A DNA stretch of 64,000 nucleotides from Gilliamella sp. B3022 (GCF_028751545.1 NZ_CP071867.1:1895306-1959305), one strand, 5' to 3'. Shown: positions 51,153 to 60,175, counted from the first letter of the stretch. Notes: generated from the sequence alone by a model not told the origin. Program-made: numbers and translations.

Positions 51153-53396
51153 ATGGATATTAAAAAATCATTATTAAAAGACCTCAATAATGAACAACAA
51201 AACGCCGTGACTACCGATAACCAATACACTGTTGTACTTGCAGGCGCCGGAAGTGGTAAAACGCGTGTTTTAGTTCACCGAATTGCATGGCTTTGTATGG
51301 AAAAACATTACCCTTCCCAATCCATTTTTGCCGTTACTTTCACAAATAAAGCTGCTGTTGAAATGCAAGAGCGTATCCAAGCATTAGTTGGTGACGGTTA
51401 TTTTAGTGGGATGTGGATTGGTACCTTTCATGGATTAACTCATCGTTTACTACGGATGTTTTCACAGCAAGCCAAATTGCCTTCTAATTTTCAGCTTATT
51501 GACTCGGAAGATCAGATTCGTCTTATTAAGCGAATTTTTCGAGAACTTAAAGTAGATGAAAAACAATGGTCAGCAAAAGAATGTGCAGCTTTTATTTCTA
51601 ATCAAAAAGAGATGGGATTACGAGCTCATGATTTCACACCAGAAGATCCTAAACAAGCGATGTGGCAAACCATCTATCGTGATTATCAAGCAATTTGCGA
51701 CAGAGTTGGATACGTTGATTTTTCAGAATTAATTTTAAGAGTTTATGAACTTCTCAATCAAAATCATGATGTACTAAATTATTGCCATCAACGTTTTTCT
51801 AATATTTTAATTGATGAGTTTCAAGACACGAACTTAATTCAATATCGATTAGTAAAAAAATTGGCAGGTGATACGGCTAACGTTATGATTGTTGGTGATG
51901 ATGACCAATCAATCTACAGCTGGCGTGGTGCTAATGCCGACAATCTACAATTGTTTATCAATGATTATCCGGACACTGAAATCATTCGTCTTGAACAAAA
52001 TTATCGTTCAACCAGTAATATTTTAGATGCGGCTAACATTTTAATTGCCAAAAATCAAAAACGCTTAGGGAAAAATCTTTGGACAGATAGTGGTGAAGGT
52101 GAAAAGATTTCACTTTATGTTGGTTTTAATGATATTGATGAAGCAAGATTTGTAATTGGTCAAATAAAAAAGCGTCATGAAGAAGGCGATAAATTTTCAA
52201 GTTGTGCCATTTTATATCGTAATAATGTTCAATCGCGTATTTTTGAAGATACCCTGTTACAAGCAGGATTGCCGTACCAAATTTATGGTTCAATACGCTT
52301 TTATGAGCGGCAAGAAGTTAAATTAGCACTGGCGTATTTGCGTTTACTGCACGATCACAACAATGATATGGCTTTTGAAGCGACAGTTAATACTCCAACT
52401 CGCGGTATTGGTAATGTTACTCTTGATAAAGTCAGACTTACGGCTAAACAACATAATCTTTCATTATGGGAGGCGTGTTTATTATTAATTCAAACAAATG
52501 CATTAACTGAAAGACAGCGCTCTGGACTAAGTCGTTTTCTACAATTGATGGACTCAATTCATGAAGAAGTAGGACAGTTGCCATTTTATCAACAGCTTGA
52601 CGTTATAATTAAATTATCTGGTGTTCAGCAAATGTATGAGCAAGAACCAGGAATTAAAGGGCAATCACGATTAGAAAATCTTGAAGAACTGGTTTCGGCT
52701 GCCGAACAATTTTTTCATAACAATGAAAATACAGTCATTGAGGATAGTACCACAGGTAAAACACTGACAGTACTTGAGTCGTTTTTAGCGTTTACCTCAT
52801 TAGAAAGTCGAGATGTCGTTAAAGCTCAAGATTCCATTCAATTAATGACTCTGCATTCAGCTAAAGGATTAGAGTTTGATAATGTATTTATTGTTGGATT
52901 AGAGGAGGGTATCTTTCCTGCTCAACGTTCAGTTAAAGATAATGATAGTATGGAAGAAGAGCGACGTTTAGCCTATGTTGGAATCACTCGGGCTCGAAAA
53001 CATTTGACATTAACTTTATGTGAATTAAGACGACTTTATGGTCGGGATGAACGTAATTTACCTTCTCGTTTTTTAGCAGAATTACCTGTTGAAAGGTTAA
53101 ACGAGGTAAGTTATCGAGGTATTATCCCCTCATCTGAGTTTAAATCAAATGATTTAACTAAAAGAGATCTTAGTAAAAATGAGCAATTGATTATCGATCG
53201 TAAAAAATCCTATCTTGAAAAACAACGTGAAAGTGATGGTTATGTTTTAGGTCGAAAAGTTAAACATCATCGTTTTGGAGAAGGGACTATTATCAATCTT
53301 GATGGCGAAGGAGATCATAAACGAGTTCAAATTGCCTTTGTAGACGAGGGAGTTAAATGGCTGGTAATTAAATTAGCCAATCTTACCTTACTTTAA
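51153..53396 (+). CDS. uvrD: DNA helicase II UvrD
   Basis: A 747-aa SF1A 3'-5' helicase for nucleotide excision and mismatch repair. Motifs in order: Q-motif LNNEQQNAV, Walker A AGAGSGKT, Ia VTFTNKAAVEM, II DEFQDTN, III VGDDDQSIYSWRGA, IV LEQNYRST, V MTLHSAKGLEF and VI RRLAYVGITRAR. The C-terminal Tudor-like segment (HHRFGEGTIINLDGEGDHKR) is retained. It follows yigB after 179 bp, probably with its own promoter. Confidence 0.96.
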   Translation: MDIKKSLLKDLNNEQQNAVTTDNQYTVVLAGAGSGKTRVLVHRIAWLCMEKHYPSQSIFAVTFTNKAAVEMQERIQALVGDGYFSGMWIGTFHGLTHRLLRMFSQQAKLPSNFQLIDSEDQIRLIKRIFRELKVDEKQWSAKECAAFISNQKEMGLRAHDFTPEDPKQAMWQTIYRDYQAICDRVGYVDFSELILRVYELLNQNHDVLNYCHQRFSNILIDEFQDTNLIQYRLVKKLAGDTANVMIVGDDDQSIYSWRGANADNLQLFINDYPDTEIIRLEQNYRSTSNILDAANILIAKNQKRLGKNLWTDSGEGEKISLYVGFNDIDEARFVIGQIKKRHEEGDKFSSCAILYRNNVQSRIFEDTLLQAGLPYQIYGSIRFYERQEVKLALAYLRLLHDHNNDMAFEATVNTPTRGIGNVTLDKVRLTAKQHNLSLWEACLLLIQTNALTERQRSGLSRFLQLMDSIHEEVGQLPFYQQLDVIIKLSGVQQMYEQEPGIKGQSRLENLEELVSAAEQFFHNNENTVIEDSTTGKTLTVLESFLAFTSLESRDVVKAQDSIQLMTLHSAKGLEFDNVFIVGLEEGIFPAQRSVKDNDSMEEERRLAYVGITRARKHLTLTLCELRRLYGRDERNLPSRFLAELPVERLNEVSYRGIIPSSEFKSNDLTKRDLSKNEQLIIDRKKSYLEKQRESDGYVLGRKVKHHRFGEGTIINLDGEGDHKRVQIAFVDEGVKWLVIKLANLTLL

Positions 53397-53419
53397 TACT
53401 TATAAATTGAAAAATAGTA

Positions 53420-53441
53420 AAGGCAAAACTCAATTTGCCTT
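53420..53441. terminator. Hairpin between uvrD and cyaY
   Basis: Perfect 8-bp stem AAGGCAAA / TTTGCCTT with a 6-nt loop between two convergent genes. T-runs are weak on both sides. Probably a shared terminator. Confidence 0.55.
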
Positions 53442-53468
53442 ATCTAACCGATTTTTAGAGCTCTACCG

Positions 53469-53780
53469 TTATATTGTTGCTTGATCAGTGACAGATTGCG
53501 AGAAGATTTTATTAAATGACTGATTTGTACGAGTACAAACCCATTCATTATCGACATAAACAAAGTGATAACCTTGTTTTGCTGTTGCTAGCCAAACTTG
53601 AAATAGGGGTTCTTGAGTATTGACGATAATTTTACTGAAATTAGGAAATGTGATAGTAATGACATTACCATTAATTTCATAATCAATGTCAATGTCTTGT
53701 TCTTCGGAAAAGTGATCTAAAAATGATTCGACCTTATTAAACAGTTGATCGGTAATCGTGTGAAATTCAGTGATGTTCAT
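53469..53780 (-). CDS. cyaY: Frataxin-family protein CyaY
   Basis: A 103-aa iron-binding regulator of Fe-S cluster assembly. Family features: an acidic first helix (FHTITDQLFNKVESFLD), then IDIDYEINGNVITITFPN, SKIIVNTQEPLFQVWLATA and GYHFVYVDNEWVCTRTN. Close in length to E. coli CyaY (106 aa). It is convergent with uvrD, rather than beside lptM as in E. coli. Confidence 0.93.
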   Translation of the reverse strand: MNITEFHTITDQLFNKVESFLDHFSEEQDIDIDYEINGNVITITFPNFSKIIVNTQEPLFQVWLATAKQGYHFVYVDNEWVCTRTNQSFNKIFSQSVTDQATI

Positions 53781-53831
53781 AGAAAGTTAATCAATATTGA
53801 GGTAGTTAAGTGATATTAGCATAATCAAAAA

Positions 53832-53858
53832 CTATCTGCCACTAGAAGTGGCAGATAG
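53832..53858 (-). terminator. Intrinsic terminator of the secreted-protein pair
   Basis: Perfect 12-bp stem (CTATCTGCCACT / AGTGGCAGATAG) with a 3-nt loop, followed by five T on the minus strand, about 25 bp after the 53883 gene stop. Confidence 0.88.
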
Positions 53859-53882
53859 ATATCAACAAAAAATCAGTAATAT

Positions 53883-54407
53883 TTAATGAGCAATAGATAA
53901 AGAACAAGAAACGATCAACAAACGACGCTGTTCATTATTGTCTATTGCATTTGCCCATCGGTTAGGTGTGTCATTGGTACTCACTAAACGACCATCACCA
54001 AAATAATTTTCAAATAACTGAATATTCCCTTTAGCGATTTCTTTTTTATCACAGTTAGCGAAATGTTGAATCACAATTGATCGGTAAGTTATTTTTTCAC
54101 CTTCACTGTTTTCTTGTACTAATGGGGGTATAAAATTAACAACCTCATTAAATACTCGTATTTTTTTATTATAAGGGTGTAGAACAATGGAACTCCTATC
54201 AATAAATGAGTAACCTATTGATTTATCTTCATTAAATTTGCTCATTGGAATAAATTGTTCACCAATGCGCGAATCTTTTAAATTTTCACTTGTTTCATGG
54301 GAACTACTTGTATCACTTTCATTATTACTGGTTGTTGCAGGAGTATTAAAATCATTACATAAAGCTGAAAAAGAAAAGAGAATAAATAACAAGTATATTT
54401 TTTTCAT
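53883..54407 (-). CDS. Secreted protein of unknown function (surface-adhesin-E-like)
   Basis: A 174-aa protein with a signal peptide (MKKIYLLFILFSFSALC, about 1-18), a Ser/Thr/Asn-rich linker to about residue 48 and a compact C-terminal domain. The pattern YSFIDRSSIVLHP then IRVFNEVVNF, with two later cysteines (FANCDKK, VSCSLS), recalls the Adhesin_E fold of small periplasmic or surface proteins; this is a weak memory-based match. It starts directly after the 54408 gene stop, so the two are co-translated. Function unknown. Confidence 0.7.
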   Translation of the reverse strand: MKKIYLLFILFSFSALCNDFNTPATTSNNESDTSSSHETSENLKDSRIGEQFIPMSKFNEDKSIGYSFIDRSSIVLHPYNKKIRVFNEVVNFIPPLVQENSEGEKITYRSIVIQHFANCDKKEIAKGNIQLFENYFGDGRLVSTNDTPNRWANAIDNNEQRRLLIVSCSLSIAH

Positions 54408-55205
54408 TTAGATTTTATCCCCATTTTTTGAATTATATTTAGTTGATTTTTGATTAATATCTTTTTCTTGTTGGGATTTCAGGTTTTCTTGATTCTCTTT
54501 TTGTTTTATTTGATTGTTATCTTCAATTCTTTTTTTACGTTTTATTTCATATTCCTTATCGATAGGTTTCATATCAGGGCGTACTGAATAGAGAATCTTT
54601 TTATCAATATCTCCTTGTATTGAGCAAATCACACGGCTTTGATTATCTTCTATTGGTTCTAAATATAAGGATTTTTCAACAGTGCCAGATCTTGGAATCA
54701 CCATGTCAATTGAATACGGATTGTCTTGCCAAGTTTTATTTTTACTTTTTTTATCGTAAATTTTAGGATTAGCAAAGTGAATTTTTTCGTTAAAATCTAA
54801 CCAGTTAATATTATTAAGTGCCTGTTTAACGTATTGAGGTTTATTATCAAAAATAAACCCCCAATAATAAAATTGACCAGATACTGATGTTGGAATAAAG
54901 ATATTTTGATAACCTAAAATTTTTAATCCTCTGTATTCAATTGGCTTTTTAAATACCACTCTATTTTTTTTATCGTGTTCAATCGAATCGGACACAATAT
55001 AAGCAAAATTATCAACAAAGGCTAAATCTGTGTACTGACTGAAAGAATCTTTATTCGTTTTTAACTGTTTAAAAAATTGATTATCACACTGAAAAAAAGA
55101 ATCAATAACTTTGCTTGTTTCATTTACATTAGTTTGGTTTTGTGCATAAACCATAAAAGAAATTATTGAAGCACAAATAAGCACAAATAGTTTTTTTGTG
55201 AACAT
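54408..55205 (-). CDS. Exported protein of unknown function
   Basis: A 265-aa protein with a signal peptide (about 1-21, ending MVYAQNQ). The middle contains repeated aromatic and charged segments (FIPTSVSGQFYYWGFIF, INWLDFNEKIHFANP) and a few cysteines (FFQCDNQF, RVICSIQ). The last 50 residues are almost all charged or Gln/Asn, a low-complexity helix of Lys/Glu repeats. No family is recognised. It forms a two-gene operon with the next secreted protein, ending at a strong terminator, which suggests a joint envelope role. Confidence 0.7.
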   Translation of the reverse strand: MFTKKLFVLICASIISFMVYAQNQTNVNETSKVIDSFFQCDNQFFKQLKTNKDSFSQYTDLAFVDNFAYIVSDSIEHDKKNRVVFKKPIEYRGLKILGYQNIFIPTSVSGQFYYWGFIFDNKPQYVKQALNNINWLDFNEKIHFANPKIYDKKSKNKTWQDNPYSIDMVIPRSGTVEKSLYLEPIEDNQSRVICSIQGDIDKKILYSVRPDMKPIDKEYEIKRKKRIEDNNQIKQKENQENLKSQQEKDINQKSTKYNSKNGDKI

Positions 55206-55287
55206 AAAGTAGGCCCTTTTTAAATAATTCTTCTGCTAATGTGTGTATAGTTGTGTATATTATTGTAAAGTAATGTAAATGTTATTG

Positions 55288-55929
55288 TCAATCTTGTGTA
55301 GCTTTATTTTCTATAAAAACAAGCAACTCACCGTTTTTAAAGGATATTTTTACTGAATCCGTGATGACTTTATTTCTTAAACTTGTTAATCCTCTTAACG
55401 TTAATGTTGCATTACTTAATGGATATTTAACACCTGTAATGGTGACATTTGTAACTTTAGACAAAGGAATAAAAGAAATGATATGATTTTTTATATTACA
55501 AAGAGTTTGCTGCTTTTTGGAAAAAAAGAACTGGCAATAATTATCATAGAACGTAAAATTCAATCGATCATAGTAACGTATAACAACCGATAAATTTCCT
55601 AAGAAATGATCACTAGCATAACCTGATGCGCCATAAATATCAAATTTTTTCACACCTTTACTTGCTAAAAATAAGATGGCTTTTTCAAAATCCGTTTTAT
55701 TTTGATCGGGAGTATGAATAATTTCAGTTCCACTTGGTAGAGTACCGCTATGATCAAAACTATCTAAATCACCAATAATATAATTAGGAATTATTGGTGA
55801 ATTGCAAAGATAGTTATGATAAGCCCCATCTGTTGCGGCAATAAAAGCATAGTTTTCTAAATTGTTGGGATAATGTTTAGTCGGCTCACCATTTACAAAA
55901 AGTAAGGCTCTATTGCTTTGCATTGTCAT
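55288..55929 (-). CDS. thiN: Thiamine pyrophosphokinase
   Basis: A 213-aa cytoplasmic enzyme making thiamine diphosphate from thiamine and ATP. Family motifs: ATDGAYHN, IIGDLDSFD (metal and substrate site), HTPDQNKTDFEKAI, and GASGYASDHFLGNLSV. The C-terminal thiamine-binding part includes SNATLTLRGLTSLRNKV. This salvage-type enzyme indicates that preformed thiamine is taken up. An internal ATG two codons downstream is an equally possible start. It lies 13 bp after rimI on the same strand. Confidence 0.88.
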   Translation of the reverse strand: MTMQSNRALLFVNGEPTKHYPNNLENYAFIAATDGAYHNYLCNSPIIPNYIIGDLDSFDHSGTLPSGTEIIHTPDQNKTDFEKAILFLASKGVKKFDIYGASGYASDHFLGNLSVVIRYYDRLNFTFYDNYCQFFFSKKQQTLCNIKNHIISFIPLSKVTNVTITGVKYPLSNATLTLRGLTSLRNKVITDSVKISFKNGELLVFIENKATQD

Positions 55930-55942
55930 ATACTTTACAGTT

Positions 55943-56404
55943 TTATAAAGTTAAGGTATAGGCCATTATAATGGCATCTTCCTGTTTTCCATCAATAGTT
56001 GGATAATAATTTTTTCTGATGGTTATTTGGTTAAAACCTAGTGAATGATAAAGGCGAATGGCTGCATCATTGGATTTTCTCACTTCTAACCACAAGGAAG
56101 CAATAGGTTTGTCAAAATTGATCGTCATTAATTTTTCAATCAAATGATTTAAAAGCTCTTTCGCTAGCCCTTGTTGCCTAAATTGAGGGTGAATGGCAAT
56201 GTTAAATAAATTAGCTTCATCGGCAACCAGCTGGCAGATGCAAAATCCGATTATTTTATTATCTATGGTTAATTTCAAATTTAAATAATGCTCACCTTGA
56301 TTGGAAAAGAACGTTGGTTTAGACCAAGGGATCCTATGACAAAGCTGCTCTAGAGCAAAAGCCTCGGTTAAATCATTGTGAGTGAGGGTGGAAATAGTTT
56401 TCAT
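55943..56404 (-). CDS. rimI: Ribosomal protein S18 alanine N-acetyltransferase
   Basis: A 153-aa GNAT acetyltransferase. Seen: MKTISTLTHNDLTEAFALEQ, IPWSKPTFFSNQGEHYL, ANLFNIAIHPQFRQQGLAKELL with the acetyl-CoA binding Q/RxxGxA, SLWLEVRKSNDAAIRLYHSLGF and NYYPT. The ATG at 56404 fits E. coli RimI; the longer upstream frame belongs to overlapping holD. It overlaps the end of holD by 32 bp, as a holD-rimI pair like that of E. coli. Confidence 0.93.
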   Translation of the reverse strand: MKTISTLTHNDLTEAFALEQLCHRIPWSKPTFFSNQGEHYLNLKLTIDNKIIGFCICQLVADEANLFNIAIHPQFRQQGLAKELLNHLIEKLMTINFDKPIASLWLEVRKSNDAAIRLYHSLGFNQITIRKNYYPTIDGKQEDAIIMAYTLTL

Positions 56405-56780
56405 ATTGGCATAATTGTCGCCAAAGTTGGCGCTTTTGTTGTGGTGCATTAGCTAGAACATCTAAACTGGAAGTTTGGATGGTTAATTGATTTTGCCACA
56501 TTTCATCAGGTATGATATCAATAAACCAAACAACCGTTTTTATATCGCTAGCTGGAACAATGAATTGTGATGGAGTAAGTATTAAGACTTGATTTTCTTT
56601 AAGTCGAATAGCATTAAGGATATCTGTATATATTTTTTGTGTTGGTTTTTGTTCAGCAACAACAATCAAACGAATCTCATCACTAATATGGATTGTCATT
56701 TCACCTTTGAATACTGTTGAATTACGCAAAATGTATTGAGTAATATTGCATTGTTGCAAATACCAATCTTGTTCAGTCAT
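56373..56780 (-). CDS. holD: DNA polymerase III psi subunit
   Basis: A 135-aa clamp-loader accessory protein that joins chi and SSB to the DnaX complex. The N-terminal DWYLQQCNITQYILR matches the DnaX-contacting peptide of HolD, and LWRQLCQYENYFHP matches the C-terminus. Sequence similarity is modest, as usual for this fast-evolving subunit, but order (holD-rimI divergent from rsmC) agrees with E. coli. Confidence 0.88.
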   Translation of the reverse strand: MTEQDWYLQQCNITQYILRNSTVFKGEMTIHISDEIRLIVVAEQKPTQKIYTDILNAIRLKENQVLILTPSQFIVPASDIKTVVWFIDIIPDEMWQNQLTIQTSSLDVLANAPQQKRQLWRQLCQYENYFHPHSQ

Positions 56781-56870
56781 TATTGAATTACTGTTTTTTT
56801 ATTAGAGAATAATAAGGGTTAATTGTATAATTAACAGATAAAATTATAAAGGTTTTTTCATCGAGGTACT

Positions 56871-57911
56871 ATGTCAACATCCGTTTTTACTCCAGCAAGT
56901 CAGGTAATTGAACGTCATCAAACATTTTTTCATGATAAAAATGTGATTATTGCAGGTGATATTCAAGATAGTTATCCAGCAATAATGGTCGCAAATCAAG
57001 TTAAAATTCATTGCACTCAATTTCATACTTATTTACGTCTAAAAAATAGTGTGCGTGGTGCTCAAACCATTTTTTCGTTGCTGCCGGATACGGAGTTTTA
57101 TGTTGGAATGAATACACTAATTTATTACTGGCCAAAAACGAAAAGTGAAGCACAATTCCAGCTTTCTTATTTACTTAATAATATGCCCAAAGGAAGCGAT
57201 ATCTTTATTGTTGGCGAAAATCGTACAGGAGTAAAAAGTGTTGAAGCTTTATTACAAGATTTCGGTTCCATCCAAAAAATGGATAGTGCAAGACGTTGTG
57301 GATTGTATCATTTTCAAGTCGATAGTCGCTTAGCATTTGAACTCAATGAATGGTGGTTGAGCTACCATATTACTATTGAAAATCAAAATATTGAAATTAA
57401 AAGTTTACCAGGCGTATTTAGTCAAAAAGGGTTAGATGCAGGTTCCGAATTATTATTGAATGCAGTCATTGACCATGCTGAAATCATTAAAGGCAATGTG
57501 TTAGATGTTGGGTGTGGTTCGGGCATATTATCTACGATATTAGGTAAGCTATACCCAGATATTGAGCTCACTTTGTCAGATGTGAGTAGCGCAGCAATGG
57601 AGTCAAGTAAAATCACACTAAATTGCAATAATGTCAAAGGGACTGTTGTTGCAAGTGATGTATTTTCCAATTTAAATGATAAATATCATCTTATTATTTC
57701 TAATCCTCCTTTTCACGATGGTAAAGAGACAAGTTACACAGCAGTCAATGCATTAATTAAAGAAGCCAAAAAATACTTAAAATTAAATGGTTTTTTGTGC
57801 ATCGTGGCCAATTCATTTTTGCCTTATCAATCGATTTTAGATGAAACATTCAAAAATGTGGAAGTCATTGCACAAACCACTAAATTCAAAGTCTATTTAG
57901 CCAGTCATTAA
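56871..57911 (+). CDS. rsmC: 16S rRNA (guanine-1207-N2)-methyltransferase
   Basis: A 346-aa enzyme methylating G1207 of 16S rRNA in the 30S subunit. The non-catalytic N-terminal domain covers about 1-170. The catalytic domain shows the SAM-binding VLDVGCGSGILSTILG, DVSSAAMESS, and the catalytic NPPFHDG. PGVFSQKGLDAGSELLL is a further RsmC hallmark. It diverges from holD across 90 bp and is convergent with hemN. Confidence 0.95.
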   Translation: MSTSVFTPASQVIERHQTFFHDKNVIIAGDIQDSYPAIMVANQVKIHCTQFHTYLRLKNSVRGAQTIFSLLPDTEFYVGMNTLIYYWPKTKSEAQFQLSYLLNNMPKGSDIFIVGENRTGVKSVEALLQDFGSIQKMDSARRCGLYHFQVDSRLAFELNEWWLSYHITIENQNIEIKSLPGVFSQKGLDAGSELLLNAVIDHAEIIKGNVLDVGCGSGILSTILGKLYPDIELTLSDVSSAAMESSKITLNCNNVKGTVVASDVFSNLNDKYHLIISNPPFHDGKETSYTAVNALIKEAKKYLKLNGFLCIVANSFLPYQSILDETFKNVEVIAQTTKFKVYLASH

Positions 57912-57943
57912 GTATCTAACCGCATTAATTAAATTGATTAAAT

Positions 57944-57967
57944 AAGTTACGGTGGTAGCCGTAACTT
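57944..57967. terminator. Bidirectional hairpin between rsmC and hemN
   Basis: Nine-bp perfect stem AAGTTACGG / CCGTAACTT with a 6-nt loop, 32 bp after rsmC and 10 bp after the hemN stop. T-rich flanks on the rsmC side make it a likely terminator for both. Confidence 0.75.
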
Positions 57968-57977
57968 TCTTAATTTA

Positions 57978-59348
57978 TTAAATTACTCGTGAAAACTGCT
58001 GTTGTCTTGCCATTTTACGCATATAAATATCAAAACACATGCAGATATTGCGGATCAATAAATGACCTTTTGGAGCGACTTGAATTGTATCGCTATGTAT
58101 GGTGATCAGTCCATCTTTCTGTAATGGTTGTAAAAGTGCCAAATCTTCGGCAAAATAGTCATCAAAATCGATATCGTATTGCTGTTCAATCACTTTCTTA
58201 TCAAGATAAAAATGACAAATCAGTTGCTTTATTACATCACGACGAATAAGGTCATCACGATCTAACGTAAAACCTTTCCATAGACCATTACCGATTTTCT
58301 CGACTTGTTGCTGATAGATTTTAAGATCTTTTTGATTTTGCGCATAACTATCACCTAACATGCTAATTGCAGAGACGCCTAACCCTAGCAAATCTGCATC
58401 CCCTTGCGTTGTATAACCTTGAAAGTTTCGATGTAATTTATTGTGCTGTTGAGCAAGGGCGAGTTCATCGGTTGGTTTAGCAAAGTGGTCCATGCCAATA
58501 TATTGATAACCTGATTGGGTTAATTTTTCTATACTTGTTTGTAAAATCAGTAATTTTTCCGAAGCACTGGGTAAATCGTTATCTTTGATTTTGCGCTGAG
58601 CTGCAAAGCGACTCGGTAAATGCGCATAATTGAACACACTTAAACGATCCGGAGAAATATCAATCACTTTATTGAGGGTTTCGGTAAAACTGGCAACGGT
58701 CTGTTTAGGTAAACCATAAATTAAATCGAGACTAATGGAGTCGAAATGATTTTTTCGAGCTTGATCGATCAATGAACGAATCAAATGTTCGTCTTGTTCT
58801 CGATTAATCAGATTTTGGATCTCGTGGTTAAAATCCTGAATTCCCATACTTAAGCGGTTAAAGCCAACTTGGGCTAAATGATCGATAGTTTGTGACGTAA
58901 TTTCACGAGGATCAATTTCAATTGACATTTCAGCATTGTCAGCAAATTGAAAATGGGATTTTAGCGAGCTGATTAATCGGCTAATTTCTTGATCTGTTAA
59001 AAAGGTAGGTGTTCCTCCTCCCCAATGCATTTGTGTAACAATTCTGTTTTGGAAAAGTTTGGCTCGTTTTGCTATTTCAATTTCTAAAATATCCAGGTAT
59101 TTGGTGACTTTCTGGGTTTGACGCGTAATAAGTTTATTACAACCACAAAAATAGCAAAGTTTATGACAAAACGGAATGTGTACATATAAAGATAAAGGTT
59201 GGGTAGGGTAACGAGACGTCGCGTTCAAAAAATCCTGTTCATTATAATTTTCATTAAATTCAAGGGCAGTAGGATATGAAGTATATCTTGGACCAGAATA
59301 GTTATATTTTTTAATTAAAGCCTGATCCCATAATTGTTTTTCAGTCAT
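57978..59348 (-). CDS. hemN: Oxygen-independent coproporphyrinogen III oxidase
   Basis: A 456-aa radical-SAM enzyme (E. coli HemN is 457 aa) making protoporphyrinogen IX precursor under anaerobic conditions. The 4Fe-4S motif is CHKLCYFCGC (CxxxCxxC), followed by GGGTPTFLTD, IEIDPREIT, GFNRLSMGIQDFN, LDLIYGLPKQT and the HemN C-terminal domain. The ATG at 59348 matches the family start; an in-frame ATG 15 codons upstream is less likely. It overlaps the end of a small upstream frame in an ATGACTGA arrangement. Confidence 0.95.
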   Translation of the reverse strand: MTEKQLWDQALIKKYNYSGPRYTSYPTALEFNENYNEQDFLNATSRYPTQPLSLYVHIPFCHKLCYFCGCNKLITRQTQKVTKYLDILEIEIAKRAKLFQNRIVTQMHWGGGTPTFLTDQEISRLISSLKSHFQFADNAEMSIEIDPREITSQTIDHLAQVGFNRLSMGIQDFNHEIQNLINREQDEHLIRSLIDQARKNHFDSISLDLIYGLPKQTVASFTETLNKVIDISPDRLSVFNYAHLPSRFAAQRKIKDNDLPSASEKLLILQTSIEKLTQSGYQYIGMDHFAKPTDELALAQQHNKLHRNFQGYTTQGDADLLGLGVSAISMLGDSYAQNQKDLKIYQQQVEKIGNGLWKGFTLDRDDLIRRDVIKQLICHFYLDKKVIEQQYDIDFDDYFAEDLALLQPLQKDGLITIHSDTIQVAPKGHLLIRNICMCFDIYMRKMARQQQFSRVI

Positions 59349-59535
59349 ACTTCTGTTTCCGTTTAAGTCTGTGTTTAGCATTATTATATCCATGACTTAG
59401 TAAAGTTGGTTTTTGCTTAGTTACACTTTTTGCTCTGTTTCTTGTTTTCAGCTTGATCTGATTTGTTTTACGCAAATACAATAATGTGCAAATAAATAAT
59501 CCAAAATATAAATTTAACATTATCAATAATGGCAT
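59341..59535 (-). CDS. Possible small membrane protein upstream of hemN
   Basis: A 64-codon frame with one hydrophobic segment (LNLYFGLFICTLLYL, about 7-21) and a strongly basic tail rich in Lys and Arg. It ends inside hemN with a stop overlapping the hemN start region, which suggests translational coupling. No family is recognised and its own ribosome site is poor, so it may not be real. Confidence 0.35.
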   Translation of the reverse strand: MPLLIMLNLYFGLFICTLLYLRKTNQIKLKTRNRAKSVTKQKPTLLSHGYNNAKHRLKRKQKYD

Positions 59536-59600
59536 TATTATCTGCTCGCTATGTGTTATAAATTACAGTTCGAATAAGACATCTGTTATTATAGCATTCA

Positions 59601-59633
59601 GTCAGGGATATTTTTTATAACTCTTTCCCTGAC
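59601..59633. terminator. Long-loop hairpin downstream of yihI
   Basis: GTCAGGGA / TCCCTGAC, a perfect 8-bp stem with a 17-nt AT-rich loop, about 50 bp after the yihI stop. No T-run follows on the minus strand. A transcript-end structure is possible. Confidence 0.4.
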
Positions 59634-59683
59634 CTTACTTCAAAAATGAATGGTATTGGGTGAAGTAAGACCCTTACCCATTA

Positions 59684-60175
59684 TTAATTACGTTTTAATA
59701 AACTTACGATATCTTCCTTCTCATCATCAAGAGCTTCAAAATCATCATCGATATAACCTAATTCTTGCATCAGTTCATCTATTCGATTCAATTTACTATC
59801 CAAATAAGTTTGTTGTTCTATAGTCAACTTGCCATTTTTTTCAACCAAATCTAGCAACATATCCAATTTAGGATCGTTTTCAAGTTGCTCTAATTCTTGT
59901 TGTGGTGATAAAACGGTTTTCTCTAATTTAGGTTGTTTAACAGCCTTAAGGGGATTCACCTTTGTATCAACAACTAAAGCAATCGGCGTTTTACTGCCTA
60001 TACGTGGATCTTTCGCTACTTTTTGAGTATTGTTATTTTTGTTTTTATCTGTATTATTAAAGCGTGAACCACTAGGCAAACCTTTATGCTTGCGTTTACG
60101 TTTGAGTTCGCGAGACTCTTCATTAATTTCCTGACGGCTTTTTTTGAGTTTTTGTTTCGATTTAGATTTTAACAT
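59684..60175 (-). CDS. yihI: Der GTPase-activating protein YihI
   Basis: A 163-aa protein with a very basic N-terminus and an acidic C-terminus, as in YihI, which stimulates the ribosome-assembly GTPase Der. Conserved blocks: SRQEINEESRELKRKRKHKG, DPRIGSKTPIALVV (79-92 region), LSPQQELEQLENDPKLD and LDSKLNRIDELMQELGYIDDD. It is upstream of hemN on the same strand, as in E. coli, although about 330 bp apart. Confidence 0.93.
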   Translation of the reverse strand: MLKSKSKQKLKKSRQEINEESRELKRKRKHKGLPSGSRFNNTDKNKNNNTQKVAKDPRIGSKTPIALVVDTKVNPLKAVKQPKLEKTVLSPQQELEQLENDPKLDMLLDLVEKNGKLTIEQQTYLDSKLNRIDELMQELGYIDDDFEALDDEKEDIVSLLKRN

